This document shows, in pieces, positions 53,925-64,000 of a DNA stretch of 64,000 nucleotides (positions are counted from its first letter, which is position 1; every line of letters begins with the position of its first letter). The DNA comes from Rana temporaria. Lineage: Eukaryota > Chordata > Amphibia > Anura > Ranidae. The notes under the pieces are model-generated. The model worked only from the letters and a program-made list of their open reading frames with translations, was not told where the DNA came from and made no database searches. The position numbers and the translations under genes were made by a program. The stretch lies in contig NC_053499.1 in assembly GCF_905171775.1 (NCBI RefSeq), positions 84,841,169-84,905,168 of the forward strand, written 5' to 3'.

Positions 53925-54124
53925 AATCTTTTTCTGCAATAAACAGTCTAATTTGTTTGTTCATTTAATTAATTTTTAGTTTTGTGTATTGTAGCTTTTT
54001 CATAGGTTCTCATAGAGCCATGTGTTTTGGATGTACTAAATACCCATCATTGTCAATCTTACCACCCCAAATATACATGAGTTCTTTTATTAGTCAGCAT
54101 TGATACAAAGAACTAGCCACACAT

Positions 54125-54335
54125 TTTTGAGTTTACAAATATGTTTATTGTTTAACAGAGATAAAATCAAGGTAATATATATATATATATTTTTTTTATC
54201 ATTTACAAATATACAATCAAGGTTTAATTTTGTATTTTATTTGTTATCATTTACAAATATACAATCAAGGTTTTATTTTTTATTTATTTTTTCATTTACA
54301 AATATACAATCAAGGTTTTTAAAAAACATAATCAA
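54125..54335. repeat. AT-rich tandem repeat between convergent genes
   Basis: Four units of TTTACAAATATACAATCAAGG separated by T-rich spacers (period about 50), in the 3' convergence zone of transposase and Myb-like genes. Confidence 0.85.
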
Positions 54336-54365
54336 ACAAACATCAAACCTTAAAAAACAAAAAAA

Positions 54366-57133
54366 TCAAACCCTCCCCAGAACATCAATCAAATTTTTGA
54401 GCTGTAGTTCCAGCCTTTTTGCTTTCTCACAAATCTCTCTTGATGCAAGACGGATGTCTTCTACCTGTGCCCTGCACGACAACACTTCTGCAATCAAGAG
54501 CTGGGTAGTGTTGCTCACGAATATTCGTATTGCGAATATTCGGCTCGAATATGGCATATTCGAGTATTCGCGATATATTTCGAATTTCGCGGTGAATATT
54601 CGCTATTCCGAATATTCGCATTTTTTTCAATTTTATTTTTAAAACAGATCACATCCTATCGACGTCTAAAAGCATTGCTGGTATGATTAGAGACCCTGGG
54701 CCGAGTAGCTAAGCTGAGGCGATCCTTTTATGTTGCCGAATATAAAAAAAAAAAATTGCGAAATTTCGCTAATGCGAATGCGAAAATGATTGCGAATTTT
54801 CGATAACTGTGGTAGGAGAACTCTGATTGTCTCTGATGCAAAAGGGGGGGGGGCTTTGTGTATGTTTTCTGTTATGAATATTTGTATGTTTGATATTATT
54901 TTTTTTGTAAGAAGGAAAAAATTGCGCATACCTTAAAAAAAGGGGAGAATACAGCAGCAACTCAAAAATGTTATACAACATAAATTAATACAAGACAGAA
55001 AAATGGAGTCGCTCTACAAGAATAAAAAATATGTCTAGTGACAAGACATGTGGGCAAATTATAAAATAAGCAAGCGCAAATAACTTGTGAAATACACAGT
55101 GAAACAAATATATAAAGAAATATAGTCCCAATAATAGAAAAATAATCTTTCATAAAAATGTCTTTGATATGTGAAGTGAAAAAAAGTCCAAAGCACGCAG
55201 CATGAACGTGTTCAATCTTCAAGGTGTTTGATTGATAAACGGCTGTGACAGATGGATAGAGTAAAGAATCACCACCAATGCAAAACACTTTTTATTTTCT
55301 ATTGTAAAATATCACGAATATTCTGAGCCAATCAGAGTGCTCCTTCCGTATTTGACGAATATTCGCAATTATTTTGTATTGTAAAATATCACGAATATTC
55401 TGAGCCAATCAGAGTGCTCCTTCCGCATTTGCCGAATATTCGCAATTATTTTGTATTGTAAAATATCACGAATATTCTGAGCCAATCAGAGTGCTCCTTC
55501 CGCATTTGTTGAAATTTCGCAATTATTTTGTATTGGAAAATATCACGAATATTCTGAGCCAATCGGAGTACTCCTTCCGAAATTTCGCCATCAATATCGC
55601 ATTCGCATTTTGCAAAATTTCGATACAATATCACGAATATTCTGAGCCAATCAGAGTGCAAAATATCACGAATATTCTGAGCCAATCAGAGTGCTCCTTC
55701 CGCTGTTGTCGAAAATTCGCAATTATTTTCGCATTCGCAATAGCGAAAATTCGCAATCATTTCATTTCGATAAAATATCACGAATATTCGAATTTAGCGA
55801 ATATATCTCGAATATTCGACTATATATTCGAGATATATCGTGAAATCGAATATGGCGTATTCTGCTCAACACTACAGCTGGGCACTATATGTGTCAAGTC
55901 CCTCACCAGCACGACTTGTTCCTGAAATGTGGGACCAAAACATGTATTAAAATTATGTAGGCCTACATCTAGATTACCTGAAGCTGTGGTATATGATACT
56001 TTACCGGATGTTGTGGCAGGTTGCCCTTCGTCAACATCCCTCGGGGGTGTGGCTTGGGTTTATTCGACCTCCTGCCTTGCTGCTTCATTGTGCCCTACGA
56101 GATTGAAGAAAAGGTAAACATGAGCTTAAAAGATTAGAGGCCTGAAAGAAAAAAAAATATGTTTTTTCTCAAAATGATGGGACTATTGTTGGTTTTAAAA
56201 ACCCTTCTAAAACCAGAAAACAGTATTTTAGCCATTCCCAATGCACTTTAAATTCTTTGGAGAAGAAGCTAACCAAGTATCCACTGGATCAGCTCACCTC
56301 TGTGTGACACCCTACATAGGTTGTTCTTGTGACAAAGAATTGTGCTACTGAGTCCACATGTGTAACCAACTGCTGAGCAGACTCTCCTTTTTCTGTATAT
56401 TAAGGTATTATTTAATCTTAAAATCTAGTTAGGAACACATCTACATCAATTCCACAATTGATGTCACCTCAACCCAACAATATGTCGCAACTTTCATGTT
56501 TGTGGGTCCAAAAATTGGTCGTAGGAGTCGTCGCTCGTTCGATCAAAAATAATAAAAAAAGACGATCTTTTTGTCTGATACAGTGTTTCAACTCCCATTT
56601 GCCCATGCGAACTAGGCATGATGCCATTTCTCACAAAGATCTATTTTTATTAGTTAAAGTCATTGAATGAACGACGACTCCGACGACAAAATATTGTGCC
56701 CACAATCATAACACAATTCAGTTCAACCTGAAAGAAAAACCACATGGCACAAAGAACACACCCAAATAATGATTACACATGAAAATTACTTACTTCTTCT
56801 AATGACTCTTTTTATCCTCTCCAGTTGCTCAGGCTCTCTCAACTTCAGGTCTGACCATATTTTTCGCAGTTGCTCTTTGGTCCTGCGTTCCCCAAATTTC
56901 TCCTGGAGCCTCCTGATCACTTTCTCCATTATTGTGGCCTTCACTTTGTTGGGATGCCTGTGCGGGCCATGTTTGGCATCATAGTCCTCCCTCCTTAAGA
57001 TGCTGACCATCTCCACCATTTCCTGGAAGGCCATGTTGTAGGCCTTGTACCTCCGTCCGGTTGTTCTTCTGGCTGCTTGGGCCTGGCCTGCCTCCTGGCT
57101 CGAGTTATTAGCCATATTGCTCTGCTCATCCAT
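54366..57133 (-). pseudogene. Myb/SANT-like Harbinger protein, copy B (3 exons)
   Basis: Same role as copy A. Exon 1 (57133-56794): MDEQSNMANNSSQEAG start, trihelix/Myb domain with FQEMVEMVSILRREDYD, PNKVKATIMEKVIRRL and KEQLRKIWSDLKLREPEQ. Donor GTAAGT at 56793. Exon 2 (56094-56005) follows TCTCGTAG and contains a TAA at its 11th full codon. Exon 3 (55921-55875, then 54505-54366) follows ATTTCAG, is split by a hAT MITE, and encodes YSAQLLIAEVLSCRAQVED and a coiled-coil-like LASREICEKAKRLELQLK end. Intron phases are 1 and 1, as in copy A. Exon 1 is fully intact. Confidence 0.85.
54506..55874. mobile_element. 1.37-kb hAT MITE in Myb-like exon 3
   Basis: GAGCTGGG (54498-54505) and CAGCTGGG (55875-55882) form a 7/8 duplication. 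The ends are TAGTGTTGCTC and CTCAACACTA. Inverted and highly similar to 37699-39137 along the whole length, with one tandem-repeat region of different copy number (55318-55720). Confidence 0.93.
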
Positions 57134-57446
57134 AATTCTTCTTCTTCACAAAACGAGAAAGAAGAGGCGGGGCAAGGACGAGACCGAACGTCAGGGGCGG
57201 GGTATGGTGCAGAGCGTCACACGTGCGTAGTGTAAAAAGGGATCCAACGTGTTTGAAAGCGGCGTTCACAGTCTGTGGAAGAAGGCGGAAGTCACGATTG
57301 TTTCATACGACGGTACGTAACTGTATTTTTGTCCTTATTAGTGAACAGTGGATGAGTTTGTGGGCTAAATATGGTGTTAAAGCTTATTCGTAGTAGTGGC
57401 TTGACTGACATTAGGTTTTTGATTTTAATTTTGACTTGCAGAAATA
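57134..57446. promoter_or_regulatory. divergent promoter, Harbinger copy B
   Basis: About 310 bp between the Myb-like and MADF starts, conserved in blocks with copy A (GTTCACAGTC, AGTGGATGAGTTTGTGGG, GTGGCTTGACTGACATTAG). CGACG|GTACGTAAC (57312) and TTGACTTGCAG (ending 57441) look like the donor and acceptor of a leader intron for the MADF gene. Confidence 0.6.
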
Positions 57447-57924
57447 ATGGAGGCCTTCAAAGATCCAGAATTCATGACAGAATTCATACAGAGATGGAAG
57501 GAACTTCCTGTACTGTGACAAACTAAAAACAAACTAAATAAAAACAAAGATGCCAGGAAGAAAGCAAAGGAGAGCCTGCTTGAATTTGTAAAGACAAGGG
57601 TCCCCAACGCCACAACAGAGACTGTGAAGGCAAAAATAAATTCCATTAGGGGCACATACAGGACCCAACGGGTCCAAGTCCTGGCCTCAATGAGATGGGG
57701 CTGCAGCTGACACCATCTACAAGCCGAACCTATGGTACTATGGCCAGCTGCAGTTCCTGGACGACCACATTGAGGCCAGGACATCCCTGTCTACCCTTCT
57801 CCCAAGAGGTAGCTCCCATCTTCCCTGCAGTCAATCCTCCAGTCTTCCCTGCAGGCAAGAGCAGGCAACCTCAGAGGAAGAGCAAGAGTTCCTGGAGGAC
57901 CCTGATTGTGACCCATGGAGCCAG
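57447..57924 (+). pseudogene. MADF-type gene exon 1, copy B
   Basis: MADF domains are Myb-related DNA-binding folds, and some PIF-type elements are known to encode one. The exon reads MEAFKDPEFMTEFIQRWKEL, KARKKAKESLLEF-like helix 2 (ARKKAKESLLEFVKTRV), TVKAKINSIRGTYRTQ and, after a two-base loss near 57697, AADTIYKPNLWYYGQLQFLDD. It ends acidic (EFLEDPDCDPWSQ) at the donor CAG|GTATTG (57924/57925). A TGA lies at 57516-57518. It continues in exon 2 at about 63378. Confidence 0.82.
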
Positions 57925-58118
57925 GTATTGCATTTTGCTACCAATTTTGGAAAATTAAAGTATAATAATGATGTCAAATTGATCTTACTAGTGTTATAAA
58001 TTCCAAGGGAATGAACAAAAAGTGTTGAACATATCAATAGACAGTAGTGGCAAAACATGATGGGGACAAGAAAAATGAAGGAGTCTGAATGATTGTGTGT
58101 CATTTTCTGGTACGCCAT

Positions 58119-58121
<3 letters not shown>
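57925..58121 (+). other. MADF intron, left part
   Basis: AT-rich intron sequence before the L2 LINE insertion. Nothing else is visible. Confidence 0.5.

Positions 58122-58154
<33 letters not shown>
58122..58154. repeat. (GA)n tract at LINE 3' end
   Basis: Sixteen GA units directly at the 3' end of the minus-strand L2 LINE, reading (TC)n after ...CACTTTACAAG. Microsatellite tails are usual in L2/CR1 LINEs. Confidence 0.9.
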
Positions 58155-58157
<3 letters not shown>

Positions 58158-61100
58158 GTAAAGTGCAACACATGCGAACTGAATCGCCTCTGGGCGCTGT
58201 ATCCATTTCATAGGTAAGGAACCCCTTGACCTCAGAAGAGATGGGTTTTAATCTTTCTCCTGAAGGCCAAGTGGTCCGACTCCAGTCGGATGGTGGTTGG
58301 TAGTGCATTCCACAGGCGAGGTCCCTGGACTGCAAATCTTCGATCCCCTTTGGACTTGTATCTGGCCTTGGGTATCTGGAGGAGGTTTTGATTGGTGGAT
58401 CGCAGAATGCGATTGGGGTTATGGGCTTTTATTTTTTTGCATAGATATTGGGGGGCGTTGCCTTGAATACACTTATGTATTAGGCAGAGTGCCTTGAAAG
58501 TGATTCTGTCTTTTACTGGCAACCAATGAAGGGATTTCAGTGAAGGTGAGATTGATTCCCATGTTTTTTTCCCAGTCACTAGTCGAGCGGCCGTATTTTG
58601 AACGACTTGCAGATGAGTGATTTGGTATTTGGGGAGTCCTAGATAGAGGGCATTTGCGTAGTCGAGTCTGGAATTGATGATTGTTCCCACCACGAATGCA
58701 ATGTCCTCTTTCGGGATAAAGGGCGTGAGTCTGCGTAGTAGGCGCAGCAGATGGTGGGATCCGCTGACTACTGACCCTATTTGTGCATCCATTGTCATGT
58801 AGGTATCGAAAATGACTCCGAGACTTTTGACTTTGGTGCTAGGGGTGATAGTTTTACCCAGAATGGGTGGGGGAGTCCATGTTGATTCTTCCGGTTAGCG
58901 TGAAACAGGAGAAGTTCTGTTTTCGAACCATTGAGTTTAAGATAACTGTTTGTCATCCAGTTATCTATTAGAGTGAGGCATTTCTCTAGTCCAAGAGAAT
59001 GATCCCTTTTGTTGCAGATGCGGAAATACAGTTGTGTGTCGTCTGCATAGGAGTGGTAAAGTAACTTCTGGTTACTGATGATTTCAAAGAGAGGGCGAAG
59101 ATAGATAATAAACAATACAGGCGATAAGGGAGATCCCTGAGGGACTCCGCATGACACTGTACGTTTTTCAGAAGTGAAAGACCCTAGTTTCACTATTTGT
59201 GATCGGTTTTCCAAGAAGGAGGAGAACCAGGGTAAAACACATTCAGCGACTCCGGCTACTTCAGCTAGCCTAGCCAGTAGTAGTCCGTGGTCTACAATGT
59301 CAAAAGCCGCGCTTAGGTCCAGCAGTATCAGGAGACAAGATTCTCCTTCGTCTGCGGCCTCTAGAGCGTCATCCCATATTTTGAGCAGCGCCGTTTCTGT
59401 TCCGTGACCCGGACGGAATCCTGATTGAAACAGATCGAGTAATTTATGGGTGTCTAAATGCAGTTGCAGCTGTTGTACAACTACTTTCTCCATTACCTTG
59501 GAGAAGACATTTAGAGCTGTTATGGGCCTCCGGTTGTTTGGGTCTTTGGGGTCGAGGGTAGTTTTTTTTAGAATTGGTTTTATTGTACCTTGTTTTAGCA
59601 AGGTGGGCACCATGCCCTCCTTGAATGATTGGTTAATGAGCTGCGTGATAGCTGGTGCCAGTATATCGGCACTTTCTTTCAGCAGTTTAGTGGGGATGAT
59701 ATCATTGGGTGCTGTGCTATTACGCAGAGTCCCGATGATGTTTTTAGTGGCATTGATGGAAATGGGTTTTAGAGTGAATTTTGGTGATTGCGGCGGATTT
59801 ATGTGGGTATTAGGTTTGTGACTTGGGGGGGAGTTGGTGACGGTTCCATTTTGCTGAATACTTTCACGGATTTTTTCAATTTTATTAATGAAATAATCCG
59901 ATAATTCGTTGCAAAATTCTTGTGAATCAGAATTGGGGGCCTCTAAACAAGCTGGATTCATAGTCTGAGTGACCAGCTTGAAGAGTTCTCGGGGGCGGTT
60001 AAGGGCATTTGCGATGATGTTGGAGAAATGATTTTTTTTGGCCGTGAAGATTTCTTTGTGATATTTCTTTGTTATTATCTTGTAAATGGTGTGGTTTTTA
60101 TCTGAAGAGCACCTTTTCCACGCAGCTTCTGCTCTTCTACGCTCTTGCTTTAGCAACGTCACCTGGTCATTAAACCAGCTGGAGTTGTTTTTCCGGATGC
60201 AAGTTTTGCGTTTTGGTGCTACTAAGTCAGCTGACTGTAGTAGCACCTTTTTGATGGCGTCAAGTGTTTCTGTGGCTGTTTGTTTTTGTTTTGTTCCCTA
60301 GTGTTGTTTTGAAGAGTTCCGAGTGGAGCTTCTTCTAAGATCTAGTCCAGTGAGTTGTCACCGGTTTTGTCGTTTTTTTTGGGCTGGCATTTTTGGTGAT
60401 TGTGAATTTGATGGCATGGTGATCGGTCCATGATTGCGGCTCATTTCCCAGGATGTCAATTTCCAAATCTTGTTTGAAAATGAGATCGAGCGTATGGCCT
60501 GAGGCATGAGTGGGGCCTTGTATTAGTTGCTGCAGACCTAATCCTTCCAGATGGTCGATGCAGGCGTCGGCTACGGGGTCCAGCGAGGAGTTGGCCCAGA
60601 GGTTGAAATCCCCAAGCACCAAAAGGTGTTTGATGTTTAGGGTATATGTGGAGATGAATTCCGTCCTTGACGTGAGAAGGTGCGTTTTTGGGCCTGGTGG
60701 TCTATAGCAAAGTAGCATATGGACCATATCTTGGGGATTTGTTTGCAACTGCAGAGTGAGGGTTTCCATGAATGGAAGCGAGTTTTGAAGGACTGGTTTG
60801 GTGATCGAGAGGTGAGTCTTGTGGATCACCGCCAGCCCCCCCCCCCTTTGCCCCACTCTGTTTTGCATTTGAATGCGATAATTTGCTGGCACCAATTCTG
60901 TTAGAATGGTGTTGCAGTCGGCTGTCAGCCAGCTTTCTGTGATGAAGAGGCAGTCTAGATCGTTTTAAAGGATGAAATCATAGACTTCTTGTCGGTGTTT
61001 TACTGCCGATCTTGTGTTGACCAAATTGCATATTATGTGCTTGGGCTGGGGTACCTGCGCGTAGTTTTTGACGGTTGATCGTCGATTGATTCTCAACAGT

Positions 61101-61640
61101 CGCTCACTCCTTAGAGCTTTTTTGGTGACAACTGGGAGTATAGAGGCAAATGGTTTTAGTTCCCGGATGGTTTCTGCAGAGTATTTTAGGTAACCCATGG
61201 TCGCAGAAAAAAACGCAGGGAAGTAATGTTGATTGGGGGGTTCTTATATGGTGATGGGCGGAAGACTGTCCAAGTGAGCCGTCACTCGTTGAGTCTTCTC
61301 TCCCCGATTGGTCCAGAGGAAGGCGAAAAACCCCAGGCGTGCTGTGTCAATCTGCAACGATCGGGGAAAAAATTCCTTCCTGACCCCTTAACGGGCGATC
61401 GGTGCAACCCTGGATCAATTGCCTAGGGGGGAGTGGGGGGGGGGTGGTTGTCCTGTTTTTTTGTGCTGTGTCTGCAGCAGCCGAGAGCTGGGAGCACTAT
61501 CCCTGGGGAGAGCCGACTCGTTTGAGAGCATCCTGCTCTCACTATCCCTGGGGTGAGCAGACTAAGGTGAGAGCGTCTGCTGCACCGCTGAATCTATATA
61601 TCAAGAGTTCCAACTTTATTAGCTGTAAGCTTGTTCTGGA
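58155..61640 (-). mobile_element. L2-like LINE, near full length
   Basis: A minus-strand element with a GC-rich 5' leader (about 61200-61640), one ORF2-type coding region (61198-58232) and a short 3' UTR ending in a (TC)n tail. It sits in the MADF intron of Harbinger copy B. The left boundary is clear; the right one (5' end) is approximate. Confidence 0.8.
58232..61198 (-). pseudogene. L2-like LINE endonuclease and reverse transcriptase
   Basis: The endonuclease begins ICNLVNTRSAVKHRQEV and, after one TAA at 60965, FITESWLTAD. RVGQRGGGLAVI, LLVLGDFNLWA, GHTLDLIF and SWTDHHAIKF follow (metal and catalytic residues). A short disrupted stretch (60335-60246) leads to the RT: FNDQVTLLKQERRRAEAAWK, FQSGFRPGHGTETALLKIWD, LDLSAAFDIVDH (Asp), GVPQGSPLSPVLF and SYADDTQLY (catalytic DD, 59055). 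A frameshift near 58810-58830 then leads to the C-terminal LDYANALYLGLP, LKSLHWLPVKDRI and GPRLWNALPTTIR. Only about three lesions. Confidence 0.92.
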
Positions 61641-61955
61641 TCAGTGATTGAAAAAAATACTGAAGCCACCATCAACTGGGAGCCACCTGGAAGGGGTCCA
61701 GGATGACAAACACCCTTTTTGCCAAAAATCATTTTGTCACAAAATAGACTACATTTCTATTTTGGGTAAAGGCCCCCTACTTCTCTATTTCAGCCGGCAG
61801 CAACCCCCCCAGCTCCAGGGGGCCCATGTCTGAAGCTGTGTAAGGGGCCACATAATTATGGATGGCGACCCTGTGTGTAATATATATTAGCATTCAATTT
61901 GCATATGTCATGATTTAAAAAATGTGTGTGATTAATGAAAACAACAAATAAACTA
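61641..61955. other. unassigned, between LINE and MITEs
   Basis: No gene. A purine/pyrimidine-mixed remnant with GGGGCCACATAATTATGG at 61845, possibly the rest of the MADF intron. Confidence 0.4.
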
Positions 61956-63352
61956 TGGGCCAGATTCACAAAGGAGATACGCCGGAGTATCTCAGATACT
62001 CTGTCGTATCTCTCAGAGTATCTATGCGACTGATTCAATGGGCCAGATTCACGTAGCGCAGCGGATCTATAGATCCGCTCGATCTACGTGAATTAAGATC
62101 CGCTCCCGCAAGTTTAGGAGGCAAGTGGCTAATTCACAAACAACTTACCTCCAAACTTGCGACGGCGGATCCTAAATCCCCCGGCGGAATTCAAATTCCG
62201 CGGCTAGGGGAGTGTACTATTTAAATCAGGCGCGTTCCCGCGCCGATTTAAATGCGCAGGCGCCGTCCGTGAAATTTCCCGGCGTGCATTGCTCCCACTG
62301 ACGTCGCTAGGACGTCAGTGGTTTCTACGCTTACGTAAACGACGTCCGTCCGTATTCGAGAACGACTTACGCAAACAACGTTAAAAAATTCAAATTCGAC
62401 GCGGGAACGCCGGCTATACTTAACATTGGCTGCGCCTGATAAAAGAAGGGGTAAGTATACGACGGGTACGCCGCTACGGAAACGTCGTAAGAAGACTGCG
62501 TCGGGTCGGCGTACGTTTGTGAATTTGCGTATCTCGCTGATTTACATATTATTTATCGTAAATCAGCGGGAACGCCCCCGGCGCCATTTTTAAATTGAAA
62601 AATAGATCCGACAGTGTAACACTGTCAGATCTTAGTCCTATCTATGCGTATCTGATTCTATGAATCAGGCGCATAGATAGGACCAGTGTAAGTCAGAGAT
62701 ACGATGGTGTATCTGTAGATACACCGTCGTATCTCTTTGTGAATCTGGCCCATAGAATCAGTTACGCATAGATAGCCCTAAGATCCGACAGGTGTAATTG
62801 TTTTACACTGTCGGATCTTAGGATGCAGTACCGCGGCCGCCGCTGGGGGGAGTTTGCGTCGTAAACCAGCGTCGGGTATGCAAATTAGGAGTTACGCCGG
62901 TTTTTCGCGTTCGCTACGTCGCTGCTAGTCTAGTTTCCCGTCGCAAATTTAGTCGTCGTTTTGGGTGCCCTAACTTTACACAGCACACGTATGTGCTGTA
63001 TAAAGTATGGCCGTCGTTCCCGCGTCAAAATTTAAAAATTCACGTCGTTTGCGTAAGACGTCCGGGAATACGGAAGTACGCTACGCACGTCGCCGTTTGA
63101 AAAAATGACGTCACTTCGCGCAAAGCACGGTGGGAATTTCGAAACGGAGCATGCGCAGTAGGTCCGGCGCGGGAGCGCGCCTAACTTAAATGGCACACGC
63201 CCCTTTAAATTACACGGGCTTACGCCGGAGGCTGCCACCGTAGGTTTTCATTGCAAGTGCTTTGTGAATCAGGCACTTGCGATGAAAACTTGCGGCGGTG
63301 TAACATATCTATGATACGTTACGCCGCCGCACTTCTACGTGAATCTGGCCCT
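61956..63352. mobile_element. interleaved palindromic MITEs (CCAGATTCAC family)
   Basis: Two perfect 17-bp terminal pairs cross each other: GGGCCAGATTCACAAAG (61956) with its reverse ending 62753, and GGGCCAGATTCACGTAG (62041) with its reverse ending 63352. The bodies contain many smaller hairpins (GATCCGACAGTGTAACACTG, 62605; TACACTGTCGGATCTTAG, 62805). Simple nesting cannot give crossed pairs, so there has been rearrangement. Noncoding. Confidence 0.75.
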
Positions 63353-63377
63353 ATGTCCCTTTTATACACAGACAGAG

Positions 63378-63899
63378 CAAAGCCAGGAGGAGGCAGGCCC
63401 CATAGGGAGCCAGGAGGAGGCAGGTACAACTGCAAGGCAGGAGGTGGCAGAACCCACTGGGAGCCAGGAGGTGGCAGGCCCCCAATGGGAGTCAGGAGGT
63501 ACACCGGCGTGATTCCATCTCCCGGATCCCTCCACTTTGCACTCCTGCGAAAAGGTCCAGGAGGCTTCTCCAAATGGAGGAGGAGACCCAGGCCATGCTT
63601 CGCGAAGCAACTGCGGCCATCCGAGAGCCACCCAGTGAAGAAGAGGGGTTCGCAGCACTCATCGCAGCCAAGCTCCGATCATCTTCAAGGCCATAAGCAT
63701 GGCGTCACTGGGGCAGCTCGATGACGACACAGACATTGTGCGGATTGCTCCTCCTGTCCTTGCTACTCCTCCTGCTCCTTCTCCTGCTCCTCCTCTTCCT
63801 GAGCCTTCTCTGGCTCCTGGCACAACCTCGGCTCCAGGAACCCAGCCCCCAAGGACTCGGGCTGTAGGGAAGACTGCAGGGAAGAAGTCCAAGAAATGA
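63378..63899 (+). pseudogene. MADF-type gene exon 2, copy B (BESS-like end)
   Basis: It contains several near repeats coding SQEEAG.IGSQEEAG, then TPAKRSRR, a Glu-rich helix EEETQAMLREATAAIREPPSEEEGFAALIAAKLR (in two blocks around 63570-63670) and, after a frameshift at about 63680, IIFKAISMASLGQLDDDTDI. The layout (VA.KLR...I..A...G.LG) is the BESS-like C-terminal motif found in MADF proteins. A Pro/Ala-rich tail then runs to TGA at 63897-63899. A stop falls near 63508. Splice acceptor not certain. Confidence 0.68.
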
Positions 63900-64000
63900 T
63901 ATGGTGCCCCTGATGGAATTTATTTTTGCCTCACAGCCTGGATTGTTGGCTTGGTGGACCCGTGTCTTTATAAATCCAAGCACGCTCTGAAGTGCTGCCT
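63900..64000 (-). pseudogene. inverted fragment of MADF exon 1
   Basis: On the minus strand it reads LGFIKTRVHQANNPGCEAKI followed by NSIRGT, matching LLEFVKTRVPN...VKAKINSIRGT of 57570-57655. The junction falls directly after the exon 2 stop, so it belongs to a second, oppositely oriented Harbinger copy or a rearrangement. It runs off the window. Confidence 0.75.

Larger units (their letters stand above)
51463..63899 (+). mobile_element. PIF/Harbinger element copy B, three genes
   Basis: The left end GCCGCGTACACACAGTCG with inverted subterminal 'tttcaaa/aaaacgac' blocks is Harbinger-like. Inside are a DDE transposase (+), a Myb/SANT-like gene (-) and a MADF-type gene (+). A later hAT MITE, an L2 LINE and palindromic MITEs inflate it. 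The right terminus is not found; the sequence after 63899 is an inverted piece of the MADF gene, so the end is either rearranged or outside the window. Confidence 0.8.

Noticed and set aside
57994..58335. Minus-strand Ser/Leu-repeat frames near the (GA)n tract
   Set aside because: Generated by the (TC)n dinucleotide run and the LINE 3' end.

Overview
The window is eukaryotic, almost certainly from a large, repeat-rich amphibian genome, and most probably a ranid frog. Evidence: spliced genes with GT/AG junctions, LINE, DIRS, Penelope, chromovirus, hAT and Harbinger elements side by side, and dispersed repeats of a kind I associate with Rana/Lithobates, such as TTAA-flanked elements starting AGCGGGAGTTCACCC or CCACTTCC and 1-kb-arm palindromes. 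The genus rests on memory, not a search. I found no host protein-coding gene, no CRISPR array and no standalone tRNA or rRNA gene. The window is a nest of mobile elements.

Layout. Positions 1-4148 hold a 41-bp minisatellite (660-1390), MITE relics and a foldback (3811-4146). From about 4149 to 51461 runs one Tx1/L1-like LINE (+), which later insertions have cut apart. Its ORF1 (7364-8163) and the start of ORF2 (9202-9559) are followed by a 19.3-kb hAT element (9560-28852) with a perfect 8-bp target duplication (CCCAGCAG). ORF2 resumes at 28861-29037 and is cut again by a DIRS element (29038-50372, minus strand). It resumes at 50373, is cut by a solo LTR (50396-50968, duplication ATAG), resumes at 50969-51461, and is cut by an autonomous-type PIF/Harbinger element that begins at 51463 and runs toward the window end.

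Inside the hAT lie a BED-finger hAT transposase pseudogene (21228-24484), two giant palindromes (10506-12605 and 18318-20200), many MITEs, 131-140-bp tandem repeats and a rearranged, transposase-poor Harbinger copy ('copy A', about 25330-28000). Inside the DIRS lies a Ty3/gypsy chromovirus (LTRs at 34606-35299 and 41088-50019). One LTR is split by a Penelope-like element complex (41536-49796) with a perfect 11-bp duplication (GTACTCCAAAA). The gypsy reverse transcriptase gene is split by a hAT MITE (37699-39137), whose inverted sister sits in the Harbinger element (54506-55874).

The right third is 'copy B' of the Harbinger element. It holds a DDE transposase gene (+), a three-exon Myb/SANT-like gene (-) and a two-exon MADF-type gene (+). 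The last two diverge from a shared promoter region. An L2-like LINE (58155-61640, minus) and interleaved palindromic MITEs (61956-63352) occupy the MADF intron. Copy A keeps the same Myb/MADF head-to-head arrangement and splice phases but carries different lesions, so the three-gene plan looks ancestral to the family. Nearly all coding regions are decayed by a few stops or frameshifts. The most complete reading frames are in the Myb-like genes and the Penelope RT/GIY-YIG region.
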